Below are positions 32,796 to 39,378 of a stretch of DNA of 52,923 bases, piece after piece (the stretch's first letter is position 1; each line of letters starts with the position of its first letter). The stretch is from positions 1 through 52,923 of the forward strand of contig NZ_FNCS01000020.1 of assembly GCF_900100665.1 (NCBI RefSeq), in the 5' to 3' direction. This DNA comes from Pelagibacterium luteolum (lineage in GTDB: Bacteria > Pseudomonadota > Alphaproteobacteria > Rhizobiales > Devosiaceae). The notes beneath the pieces were generated by a model. That model was not told where the DNA came from. It did no database searches and saw only the letters and a list, made by a program, of their open reading frames with translations. A program made the position numbers and the translations under genes.

Positions 32796-32950
32796 CCCCA
32801 GAACTAGCTAGGGCAACGTTGCAATTTTTGCAGCGTATCCAGCTGCAAGGCGCAGAAGTGCCAGCGTTTAACGCGGTTTGCGAAACGCCACCGTTACAAT
32901 GCCGCACCCCGAAGACGATCAAGACGATAGAAGTGCGGCTAACCAGATGA
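32792..32950 (+). CDS. Small hypothetical protein coupled to the tail fibre (52 aa)
   Basis: ATG 32792 overlaps the fibre stop as ATGA. The product MTPELARATLQFLQRIQLQG continues AEVPAFNAVCETPPLQC and ends basic. The helix followed by QLxGAEVPAF is a pattern I associate with short phage proteins encoded after tail fibre genes. Coupling suggests a fibre assembly or accessory role. Short length keeps confidence moderate. Confidence 0.55.
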   Translation: MTPELARATLQFLQRIQLQGAEVPAFNAVCETPPLQCRTPKTIKTIEVRLTR

Positions 32951-33045
32951 CCCGCGCCGACTAATGGAGTGGCATCGACAAATGACATTGGTCTTTGAAT
33001 TTCTCTCGGTAGAAATATACTGACGCGAGTGCTGCTCTCTTCGGG

Positions 33046-34530
33046 TTAGCTCGGCGCGGGCCACTTGGAAAACAGCATTCGCATGTCGGGCACTGGTGGC
33101 AGGCTAGTCTCGACATGCTTGACCAGCGGAACCGGGAATCGCTCTTCAAACAAGCGGTCTATCACTCTGTCCGAAAAACAATGGCTCTGCTCCCCAGAGA
33201 TAAGAGCCATTTTTACGAACGGGAAGCCGTCATCTAGCAGACGATCCCAATCCCATACCGTTGGGTTCCGCATGTGTCGATGAGCGGGGAAGATCGCGCC
33301 GCAGCTTACCCCGGCGCTGCGTAGCCGAGGGGCTAAAGTGATCTCATACTCTCGGATAACCTGGCTTTTCTCCGGGAGATTTACGATTTCACGGAAAAAG
33401 TCACGCGTCGCAGGGGACGCGAGCGCTTCGGACTTTAGTGAAAGATAGTAACTTTGCAGATGTTCAGCGTACTCAAAGTTCGAGGTTAAGCCTACTAACC
33501 CGCAGGAAGATGTTCGTATCTCCTGGGTAAGCTTGTGCAAGTTGTCTGTGCGTACTGGCCCGCAAATGCTGTCATTGGTCAGCAGGAGCTCATCGCCTTC
33601 TAACAGCCATGGAAGAGTCTTGACCACATGCGCCCAAGCAGCGAAGTCATACCCTACGTTTTCCCTTACGAAGACGTTCTTACAAGCGAACTGCAACATT
33701 GATGGGACTTCTACGTGCCGTACATCAGCCGCGACGATGAGATGCACGGCATATCCCGACTCATTCAGGGCAGTTGAGAGGCGGGTAACGTGCGGCTTGA
33801 TGTTACCGTTTGCGCTGTGGGTAACGAGTAAAGCGTTTCGGTGGTATGCCTGCTGTGAAGCTATAAGTCTGTCGATCCAAGCAGATTCCACGCGCTCGCG
33901 GGGCTGCCCTGGTCGCGATCTGCTAACCCCATAGCCCTTGCCAACCCCTTCGCTTAGGTAGTGGAGGAGGGGGTTTGTAGTCCCTGTCTTGTACTGTTCA
34001 ACATAGGTTTTGGAACAAAACCTCGGGGATGGGTCGAAGCCCTCATGACCATGCAGGATGAAGTGCTTAAGTGGCTCCATCCCGTTTAGGTGATCGCCAT
34101 ATTCGCGCAGATAAAAGTCCGTTTCAAAGTATGGGTTTGGGTGAAACCCTTTGGCGGAACCTTTATCGAGGAAATGGAACAGCGGGTTGTCCGCTCTCGC
34201 TTCTGCATACCGATCAGCATACCAATCCGTGCGGAACATGTAGCTTGCCCAGCGCCCTTCTTTGGCGCCACGGCTAAGGTAGTGCTCCTCTGGGTCAAGC
34301 CCTGCTTCCGCGATGTCGGGGTAAAAGTCTAGATAGAAGTCGGGGTCGAAGAGCTTGCTTTCCCGCAACCGTTGTAGGTCTGCGTCGGAAACCGGGATGA
34401 ACTTATACGGGCGCCCCTCTTGGTGCCCGTGATTGAGCCAATGGCTCGTTGCGTCAACACCTGCGCGTGCAACGTCTGGATTGAGACGCAAATAAATCTC
34501 AGGATCGAAGTCTACCGGCAGTCTCTGCAT
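33046..34530 (-). CDS. RgpF-like surface-glycan synthesis protein, prophage cargo
   Basis: 494 residues from ATG 34530 (GGGAG about 6 bases upstream). Residues about 8-204 hold five repeats of roughly 36 residues, each with a FDPxxYL-type start, an NPDVA/YPDIA centre and an HYLxxGxxEGR-type end. Residues about 232-450 match the RgpF (rhamnan synthesis F) glycosyltransferase-like family: ALLVTHSANGNIKPHV, VRENVGYDFAAWAH (288-301), ELLLTNDSICGP (314-325), GLVGLTSNFEYAEHLQSYY and PHRH-like AHRHMRNPTVWDWD. Cytoplasmic; no membrane segment. It faces against the late genes and a sampled 60-base line (33481-33540) is 50 percent G+C against 65 percent in the endolysin gene (34681-34740), so it looks acquired. 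Likely changes the host polysaccharide in the lysogen. Confidence 0.8.
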   Translation of the reverse strand: MQRLPVDFDPEIYLRLNPDVARAGVDATSHWLNHGHQEGRPYKFIPVSDADLQRLRESKLFDPDFYLDFYPDIAEAGLDPEEHYLSRGAKEGRWASYMFRTDWYADRYAEARADNPLFHFLDKGSAKGFHPNPYFETDFYLREYGDHLNGMEPLKHFILHGHEGFDPSPRFCSKTYVEQYKTGTTNPLLHYLSEGVGKGYGVSRSRPGQPRERVESAWIDRLIASQQAYHRNALLVTHSANGNIKPHVTRLSTALNESGYAVHLIVAADVRHVEVPSMLQFACKNVFVRENVGYDFAAWAHVVKTLPWLLEGDELLLTNDSICGPVRTDNLHKLTQEIRTSSCGLVGLTSNFEYAEHLQSYYLSLKSEALASPATRDFFREIVNLPEKSQVIREYEITLAPRLRSAGVSCGAIFPAHRHMRNPTVWDWDRLLDDGFPFVKMALISGEQSHCFSDRVIDRLFEERFPVPLVKHVETSLPPVPDMRMLFSKWPAPS

Positions 34531-34558
34531 ACCCACTCCCAAATTGGCAGTCCTGTAA

Positions 34559-34564
34559 ATAGTA
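34559..34564 (-). promoter_or_regulatory. Candidate -10 box for the RgpF-like cargo gene
   Basis: TACTAT on the minus strand lies 29 bp upstream of the ATG, in a local AT-rich stretch. A matching -35 is not clear, so this is tentative. It would let the cargo gene be expressed from the silent prophage independently of the late genes. Confidence 0.3.
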
Positions 34565-34633
34565 CAAAAGCGGGATCGTGAGAAGGACTACTTCCACACC
34601 CCACCCCGATCTAATCAACCATAGGTGACATCC

Positions 34634-35410
34634 ATGAACAGCGCGTTTTTCGACGCGGTGCGCGCTTCCGTGTTCGGAGGGCGCATGACGCAGGCACAGG
34701 TGGACGGCACCATTGCCTTGCTGGAGGCCGGGAAACGCTATGGCGTGACCGACCGGCACCACATGGCCAATGTCCTTGCACAAGTTTTCCACGAGACAGG
34801 GCAGAACATGCTCGGGATCAAGGAAACCGTCATGCCCTCGCACAAGGACAAGAACCCGTCCGATGCGGAGGTTATCCGCCGCCTCGACCGCGCTTTCGCA
34901 GCCGGTCAGTTGCCATGGGTCAAAACCCCATATTGGCGGCAAGGGTGGTTCGGTCGCGGGCCAATCATGCTCACCCATGAGAACAACTATCGCAAGATGG
35001 GCAAGGCCATCGGCGTCGATCTGGTAGCGAACCCAAATCTGGCCATGGACCGCAACATTGGCGCATCCATCGCCGTGGTCGGCATGAGGGATGGCATGTT
35101 CACCGGGCGCAAGCTCTCGGACTATGCGTTCCCCGGCGCACTGGACGCGGCTGTTGCATCAAACCCCCGGCGCATCGTCAACGGGCAGGACGGCACAGAC
35201 AAGCTCGTAGCCGACTATCACCGCAAGTTCCATGCGGCACTGACACATGCGGGCTGGAGCGTAGCAAGCCCCGCACAGCCGTCTAAGCCCAAGCCCGCCC
35301 CAGCACCCTCGCCAATCACTCCAGAGCAGCCCAACGGCTCCGCTGGCGCAGCGTTGGCCATTATCGCGGCGATCCTCGCCGCTGTCTCCTACTTCATCTT
35401 TGGTCGCTGA
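34634..35410 (+). CDS. GH19-like endolysin with a C-terminal membrane anchor
   Basis: 258 residues from ATG 34634 (AGGTGA 6 bases before). The catalytic domain spans about 1-205 with the general acid Glu in LAQVFHETGQNML, then IKETVMPSH, the GH19 motif WFGRGPIMLTHENNYRKMGK and DLVANPNLAMD. A Pro/Lys/Ala-rich linker (PSKPKPAPAPSPITPEQPN) leads to a terminal hydrophobic helix ALAIIAAILAAVSYFIFGR. It cleaves peptidoglycan at lysis. The tail anchor, unlike an N-terminal SAR signal, would put the enzyme on the cytoplasmic face until a pore or inversion event. The two following genes are membrane proteins. Confidence 0.85.
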   Translation: MNSAFFDAVRASVFGGRMTQAQVDGTIALLEAGKRYGVTDRHHMANVLAQVFHETGQNMLGIKETVMPSHKDKNPSDAEVIRRLDRAFAAGQLPWVKTPYWRQGWFGRGPIMLTHENNYRKMGKAIGVDLVANPNLAMDRNIGASIAVVGMRDGMFTGRKLSDYAFPGALDAAVASNPRRIVNGQDGTDKLVADYHRKFHAALTHAGWSVASPAQPSKPKPAPAPSPITPEQPNGSAGAALAIIAAILAAVSYFIFGR

Positions 35411-35422
35411 AAGGAAAGCACC

Positions 35423-35842
35423 ATGTCGCCAATCCTCATCAACACCCTCATCGAGCATCTGCTTGTGCCGTTCGTCATTCTGCCATTCGTGGCGTGGATC
35501 GCTGCTCGCATCCATCAATGGACGGGCAAGGAAGTCGAGGCGCGTCACCGCGAGGCCCTGCAATCAGCGCTCCAGAACGGCGTGCTCTATGCCATCGACC
35601 TCTTCATCGAACGTGGTGGAAAGATAGACGTCACCGATCCGAACCTGATGGGTTCGCTTCTGGCCGACGCCAAGGACTATGTGTTCGACAGCGTGCCCGA
35701 TGCGATCAAGCACTTCCGCCTGGACGATTTCAGCCTTGAGAAGTTGCTTCGACCGAAGCTTCCCACCTTCACCGACGCCGAGGCGCTTGCGATGAATAAC
35801 GCCGCGACGGGACACAATCAGACGCACATCCCGCGCCGCTGA
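35423..35842 (+). CDS. Lysis-cassette protein with one N-terminal membrane segment (139 aa)
   Basis: ATG 35423 with AAAGGAAAG before it. Residues about 8-28 are hydrophobic (IEHLLVPFVILPFVAWIAA), followed by a soluble helical region (EVEARHREALQSALQNGVLY) and an Ala/Asn-rich tail. It lies 12 bp after the endolysin. A holin or antiholin-type role is plausible; similar layouts are found in phage lysis cassettes of alphaproteobacteria. No spanin lipobox is seen. Confidence 0.6.
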   Translation: MSPILINTLIEHLLVPFVILPFVAWIAARIHQWTGKEVEARHREALQSALQNGVLYAIDLFIERGGKIDVTDPNLMGSLLADAKDYVFDSVPDAIKHFRLDDFSLEKLLRPKLPTFTDAEALAMNNAATGHNQTHIPRR

Positions 35843-35884
35843 CCCTCGCCCTGCCTGCCCACCCCTCAACGTGACGGGGGTCTT

Positions 35885-36160
35885 ATGACACTCAAAGACG
35901 ACGAGCCGTTCTCGGCCATACAACTGGCGCAGCTCAAGATGGTGGTCCGAGAGGCCGTCAAAGAGGAAATGGCCGATGCTGGGCTTCGCATTGACGACGC
36001 CAGTCACCAGGACGAAGCCAAGGAGGATTTCCGTTTCGTGCGGAGGCTCAGGAAGGCCGTTGACGGGGCGACGGGCAAGATCGGGGCGGCAGTGGTGCTC
36101 GGGTTGACCAGCGGCGTTCTATGGTTGATCTATCAGGGCATCAGGATTGCTGTGAAGTGA
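35885..36160 (+). CDS. Holin-like protein with one C-terminal membrane segment (91 aa)
   Basis: The soluble N-terminal part (AQLKMVVREAVKEEMADAGL, EAKEDFRFVRRLRKAVDG) is charged and helical. The C-terminal segment GAAVVLGLTSGVLWLIYQGI spans the membrane. The layout fits small phage holins that put a cytoplasmic helix before a single transmembrane end. It sits in the lysis cassette with a GTGA overlap to the next gene. Membrane topology is deduced from sequence only. Confidence 0.65.
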   Translation: MTLKDDEPFSAIQLAQLKMVVREAVKEEMADAGLRIDDASHQDEAKEDFRFVRRLRKAVDGATGKIGAAVVLGLTSGVLWLIYQGIRIAVK

Positions 36161-36321
36161 TCCGATGCCCAAAATGCGATGCCGATGTGCCCGACTGGAA
36201 CGCTCATAGGGTGTCTGGGCGGCTGCTCATCACCTTCCGGCACTGCGATCGATCTTACACCGCTGAGGCTGATTTCGTCGTTACAGAGATTCGGGAAGGG
36301 TTGAGGCTGGTGAAGCGGTAG
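36157..36321 (+). CDS. Small zinc-ribbon-like protein at the prophage right end (54 aa)
   Basis: GTG 36157 overlaps the previous stop (GTGA). The product MIRCPKCDADVPDWNAHRVS has CPxC, then GRLLITFRHCDRSYTAEADF, which gives three Cys and neighbouring His, fitting a small incomplete zinc ribbon. The remaining sequence is beta-rich. As the last gene before the right attachment site it could be a late accessory or moron. Family not recognised. Confidence 0.5.
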   Translation: MIRCPKCDADVPDWNAHRVSGRLLITFRHCDRSYTAEADFVVTEIREGLRLVKR

Positions 36322-36344
36322 GGTGTGGTCATCATGACCATACC
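36322..36344. repeat. Near-perfect inverted repeat at the prophage right end
   Basis: TGGTCAT-C-ATGACCA at 36326-36340 is perfect, and the outer GGT/ACC also pair. There is no T tract. It lies between the last gene and the candidate arm sites, so it may bind a dimeric protein such as Xis or a regulator. Confidence 0.45.
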
Positions 36345-36365
36345 TTCGACAACGCCGCCCAAAAA

Positions 36366-36414
36366 GGTTAGACGTTTTGCCGCTAAGTCATTGATTTGGG
36401 ATGATGGGTTAGTC
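36366..36414. promoter_or_regulatory. Candidate right-arm integrase sites
   Basis: GGTTAGACGTTTTGCC at 36366-36381 and GGTTAGTCGTTTTGCG at 36407-36422 are direct repeats 41 bp apart, 46-94 bp from the right core. The GGTTAGAC word is also found twice at the left arm. They fit arm-type binding sites of the integrase. Confidence 0.5.
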
Positions 36415-36459
36415 GTTTTGCGAAAGGCTAAGTGCTTGGAAACGCTTGCGGACTGTTGC

Positions 36460-36497
36460 AGTCAGAGTCCGTGGGTCTACCGTTAACCTATTCCCCA
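36460..36497. repeat. attR core, 38-bp direct repeat
   Basis: Perfect copy of 2800-2837, carrying the 5' half of tRNA-Gln (minus strand) without the 3' half. The host DNA to its right, from 36498, was originally directly upstream of tRNA-Gln and should contain its native promoter. Confidence 0.93.
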
Positions 36498-36499
36498 GT

Positions 36500-36601
36500 A
36501 ATTGCGGGCTTGCCGCCGAGCACTGCATGGCCCGCCTCGGCGTCGGTGCGACGAGTGGCGCCTGTTTAGCGGCAGAAGGGGGTGATTTCAAGCCCGCAAT
36601 T
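36500..36601. repeat. 13-bp perfect inverted repeat enclosing 76 bp beside attR
   Basis: AATTGCGGGCTTG at 36500-36512 is repeated inverted at 36589-36601, followed by GCATTCTTTTTATT. The interior is GC-rich and can fold further. It begins 3 bp from the right core, in the native upstream region of tRNA-Gln. It may be a small RNA, a terminator of the rightward phage transcript or a promoter element; none is proven. Confidence 0.45.
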
Positions 36602-36683
36602 GCATTCTTTTTATTCCCGAGCGCAGTCGGCAAATAGAGCACCGGCTTTACGCCCAGGCGTTGGCGTCATAAGCGCAAGCGCC

Positions 36684-37106
36684 TTAGTGGACGACCGGCG
36701 CGCGCCAGGCGATGGCGCGGCTGGGGCTGTAGCAGCCCAGGGCAACGGAATTGGAGTAATTGCCCGAAACGATCTGCACCTGGCCATTGCCGCAATCGCC
36801 GACGACGACGCCCACATGGTTGGCCATCACCATGATCGACCCGATCTCGCCGGGCTGTGCGTTGGCGCCGTAATCGGCAAAATCACGCGCCATGTTCGAT
36901 CCATGGGGTGCCAATCCGGTGCGGGCCAAAACGGTGTCGAGATAACAGGCGCACCAGCGGCCGGGGCAACCCGATGGCCGGCGTGCGCCCAATTCGTTGA
37001 GCATCACATTGATGACGGTTTGCGCATCGCGCGCTGGGGCCGGGTGGGCAAATAGAGGCAGAGACAGGAAGCCGACAAGGCAAGCAAAGACAAGACGCAA
37101 CAACAA
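36684..37106 (-). CDS. Secreted cysteine-peptidase-like protein (CHAP/TIGR02594 type), 140 aa
   Basis: The TTG start at 37106 is supported by GAGGA 6 bases upstream and by the signal peptide it opens (LRLVFACLVGFLSLPLF, then AHPAPARA-like cleavage region). The mature part shows a likely catalytic Cys in GRWCACYLDTVLA and His in VMANHVGVVVGD, the layout of CHAP-like peptidoglycan amidases found widely in alphaproteobacteria. It acts outside the cytoplasmic membrane. It is the first host gene after the prophage, transcribed towards it. Confidence 0.7.
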   Translation of the reverse strand: MLLRLVFACLVGFLSLPLFAHPAPARDAQTVINVMLNELGARRPSGCPGRWCACYLDTVLARTGLAPHGSNMARDFADYGANAQPGEIGSIMVMANHVGVVVGDCGNGQVQIVSGNYSNSVALGCYSPSRAIAWRAPVVH

Positions 37107-37474
37107 TGATTGTCCTCGAGTTTTGGGCCAGTTGATCTGGCCGTGTAGAACAGGTCAAAAATATCGGGCCCGGACAGACCCGATGGTGGTGACGATGACT
37201 GGGCTGAAGACCGGCTGGACTGGACAAAACCAGACGCATTGAGGGCCCGTCTTCCGCCCCCCTCCCGGAAGCCGGCGATAAACGTGAATTTTGTGGCAAG
37301 AAATTGGCCCGGCCCGGATCGAGAGCGAGATCTGCGCAAAGATTGCGTTGCTCGCCATCATGGACTACCGTGATCGGTGAACAGCAATTGATCTGTCTCG
37401 GGCGCAAAATCCACAAGGACCGCTGACGGCACACGCCGTCGCCCTTGGCGACCGGACAGTACGGAGTATTCACG
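37107..37474. other. Intergenic region upstream of ppx and the secreted peptidase gene
   Basis: About 370 bp between divergent genes. It holds small hairpins: ATCGGG/CCCGAT around 37164-37185 and GACGGC/GCCGTC around 37425-37440. No open frame with a good ribosome site is present. Promoters for both neighbours should lie here, but no consensus boxes stand out. Confidence 0.4.
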
Positions 37475-38662
37475 TTGACCGATCACGATCGGTCCGCCGT
37501 TGTGCCAGAAGGGCATGCGCCGTCGCGCGCGCCTGAACCTGTGCGCCAAAATCGCGACGAGCCGTCCTCGGGCGGCAAGCGACCGTCACGGTGGACGTCA
37601 GCCCCAAAGCCCAATGGCCAGCGCAAGCGGCGCCCGCAGACCTACGCGGCGCTGGATCTCGGCACCAACAATTGCCGCCTGTTGATAGCGCGCCCCACCG
37701 AATCCGGCTTTCGTGTTCTCGATGGATTTTCGCGCATCGTCAGGCTGGGCGAGGGTCTGTCCCAGACCGGCCGACTTTCGACAGCAGCCATGGACCGCAC
37801 CATCGAGGCGCTTAAGATCTGCAGCACGAAACTTGCCCAGCATGATGGCGTTAAGGCGCGCATCATCGCGACGGAAGCCTGCCGGTCGGCCGATAATTCG
37901 GCTGCCTTCCTGGCGCGCGTCAAGCGTGAGATCGGTCTCGAATTTGAGGTGATCGACCGCAAGACCGAGGCCGAATTGGCGGTTACGGGCTGCGCCGATC
38001 TCATAGAAACGGACTCCCCGGGCGCAATCCTTTTCGATATCGGCGGCGGCTCATCCGAACTCGCCTGGCTCGATTTTCGCGGCGGACGCCCCCGCAATCA
38101 GGGCAAGACCGCAGCCTCCATACGCTCATGGCAGTCCCTGCCGGTCGGCGTCGTCTCCATCGCGGAAAAATTCGGCGGCGTTGATGTCACGCCAGAGATT
38201 TTCGAGGCCATGGTTGCCCATGTCGGCAGCCAGTTGCGCCACTTTCGCGGGCGCGACAAGTTGCGCGAAATGCTTGGCGCCCATCCCGTTCACTTCCTGG
38301 GCACGTCCGGCACGGTTACCACGCTTGCCGGTCTTTACCTCGGGCTGGAACGCTATGAACGCTCCAAGGTCGATGGCCTCTGGATGCAGGCGGCCGATGT
38401 CGATGCGACGATGCGCGTCCTGCTTGCCATGAGCTATGAAAAGCGCATGGCCAATCCGTGCATTGGCCGCGAACGCGCCGATCTTGTCATTCCTGGTTGC
38501 GCCATTTTCGAGGCGATCCGCCGGGAGTGGCCATGTACCCGCATTCGCGTCGCCGATCGGGGCCTGCGCGAGGGCATTTTGATTTCACTGATGTCGGATG
38601 ATCGCGTCTGGATGCGCGGACGCCCGGCCCGCAAGCGCCAGGGAGGCCGCAATGCCAAATAA
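37475..38662 (+). CDS. Ppx/GppA exopolyphosphatase or pppGpp phosphatase
   Basis: 395 residues if started at TTG 37475 (GGAG 9 bases upstream); GTG 37502 is the other candidate and the first 40 residues are poorly conserved. The actin-like ATPase domain begins at [20 protein letters not shown], with the second phosphate loop [18 protein letters not shown] and catalytic glutamates around [27 protein letters not shown] marks the second half. It hydrolyses polyphosphate or pppGpp. It overlaps rlmE by 11 bp, a pairing conserved in Hyphomicrobiales. Confidence 0.9.
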   Translation: MTDHDRSAVVPEGHAPSRAPEPVRQNRDEPSSGGKRPSRWTSAPKPNGQRKRRPQTYAALDLGTNNCRLLIARPTESGFRVLDGFSRIVRLGEGLSQTGRLSTAAMDRTIEALKICSTKLAQHDGVKARIIATEACRSADNSAAFLARVKREIGLEFEVIDRKTEAELAVTGCADLIETDSPGAILFDIGGGSSELAWLDFRGGRPRNQGKTAASIRSWQSLPVGVVSIAEKFGGVDVTPEIFEAMVAHVGSQLRHFRGRDKLREMLGAHPVHFLGTSGTVTTLAGLYLGLERYERSKVDGLWMQAADVDATMRVLLAMSYEKRMANPCIGRERADLVIPGCAIFEAIRREWPCTRIRVADRGLREGILISLMSDDRVWMRGRPARKRQGGRNAK

Positions 38663-39368
38663 GCCGACAGGCAAGGGCAGTGGTCGCCGCGGCGATCGCG
38701 ACCTCAAGACCCGCGTGAAGACCGCGCGCAAGCGTACGACCTCATCGACCCTGTGGCTGCAACGTCAGCTCAACGACCCCTATGTCGCGCGTGCTCGCGC
38801 CGAGGGCTGGCGCGCGCGCTCGGCCTATAAGCTGCTCGAACTTGATGAAAAATACGAGCTCTTGAAACCCGGCATGCGGGTCGTCGATCTTGGTGCGGCG
38901 CCGGGCGGCTGGTGTCAGGTTGCGGTAAAGGCTGTAAAGTCCGACCCGGAAAACCCCAGCGTCGTCGGCATCGACTATCTTGAAATGGACCCCGTGCCCG
39001 GTGCCGTCCTGCTTCAGAAGGACTTTACCGAGGACGACGCGCCCCAGGCGCTGTTCGATCTGTTGGGCGGGCACAAGGCCGATATCGTCCTCTCCGACAT
39101 GGCGGCCCCGACGACCGGCCACAAGCCCACCGACCATCTGCGCATCATCGCCCTTGTCGAAATCGCCGCCGATTTCGCCCTGGATGTCCTGGCCCCCGGC
39201 GGTACGTTCATCGCCAAGGTGTTCCAGGGCGGCACCGAGCACGAGCTTTTGGGGATGCTCAAGCGCAATTTCGCATCGACCTTCCACGCCAAGCCGCCCT
39301 CCAGCCGCGCCGAATCCGCCGAGACTTATCTCGTTGCGCGCGGTTTTAAAGGTCAGCGGCAGGATTGA
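38652..39368 (+). CDS. rlmE: 23S rRNA (uridine-2552-2'-O)-methyltransferase RlmE (FtsJ)
   Basis: 238 residues. It methylates U2552 in the ribosomal A-loop using SAM. The catalytic tetrad is readable: Lys in [11 protein letters not shown], Asp in [11 protein letters not shown], Lys in [10 protein letters not shown] and Glu in [14 protein letters not shown] motif I is [18 protein letters not shown] basic N-terminal extension ([20 protein letters not shown]) is typical of alphaproteobacterial members and probably helps RNA binding. It ends 10 bp from the convergent MFS gene. Confidence 0.95.
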   Translation: MPNKPTGKGSGRRGDRDLKTRVKTARKRTTSSTLWLQRQLNDPYVARARAEGWRARSAYKLLELDEKYELLKPGMRVVDLGAAPGGWCQVAVKAVKSDPENPSVVGIDYLEMDPVPGAVLLQKDFTEDDAPQALFDLLGGHKADIVLSDMAAPTTGHKPTDHLRIIALVEIAADFALDVLAPGGTFIAKVFQGGTEHELLGMLKRNFASTFHAKPPSSRAESAETYLVARGFKGQRQD

Positions 39369-39378
39369 TACGGAAGCG

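Larger units (their letters stand above)
2800..36497. mobile_element. Temperate podovirus-type prophage integrated in tRNA-Gln
   Basis: The element of about 33.7 kb is bounded by 38-bp perfect direct repeats. It holds integrase, excisionase-like gene, CI/Cro switch, replication genes, terminase, portal, scaffold, capsid, T7-like tail tubular and internal virion proteins, tail fibre and lysis genes, all open and in plausible order. No tape-measure, sheath or tail-tube gene is present, so the virion is short-tailed. The portal, Bbp19-like and capsid set resembles the BPP-1/epsilon15 kind of temperate podovirus. No frameshifted virion gene was seen, so it may be inducible. Confidence 0.93.

Noticed and set aside
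30309-34530. A diversity-generating retroelement near the tail fibre, as in BPP-1
   Set aside because: No reverse-transcriptase motif and no adenine-biased template/variable repeat pair was seen around the fibre gene; the gene at this place is RgpF-like.
6833-36321. A phage-encoded single-subunit RNA polymerase expected for a T7-like virion
   Set aside because: No gene of suitable length or motif exists in the element; all large genes are accounted for by virion or replication proteins.
36409-36642. A 77-codon leftward open frame across attR
   Set aside because: It spans the phage-host junction and the 38-bp core, so it cannot be a conserved gene.
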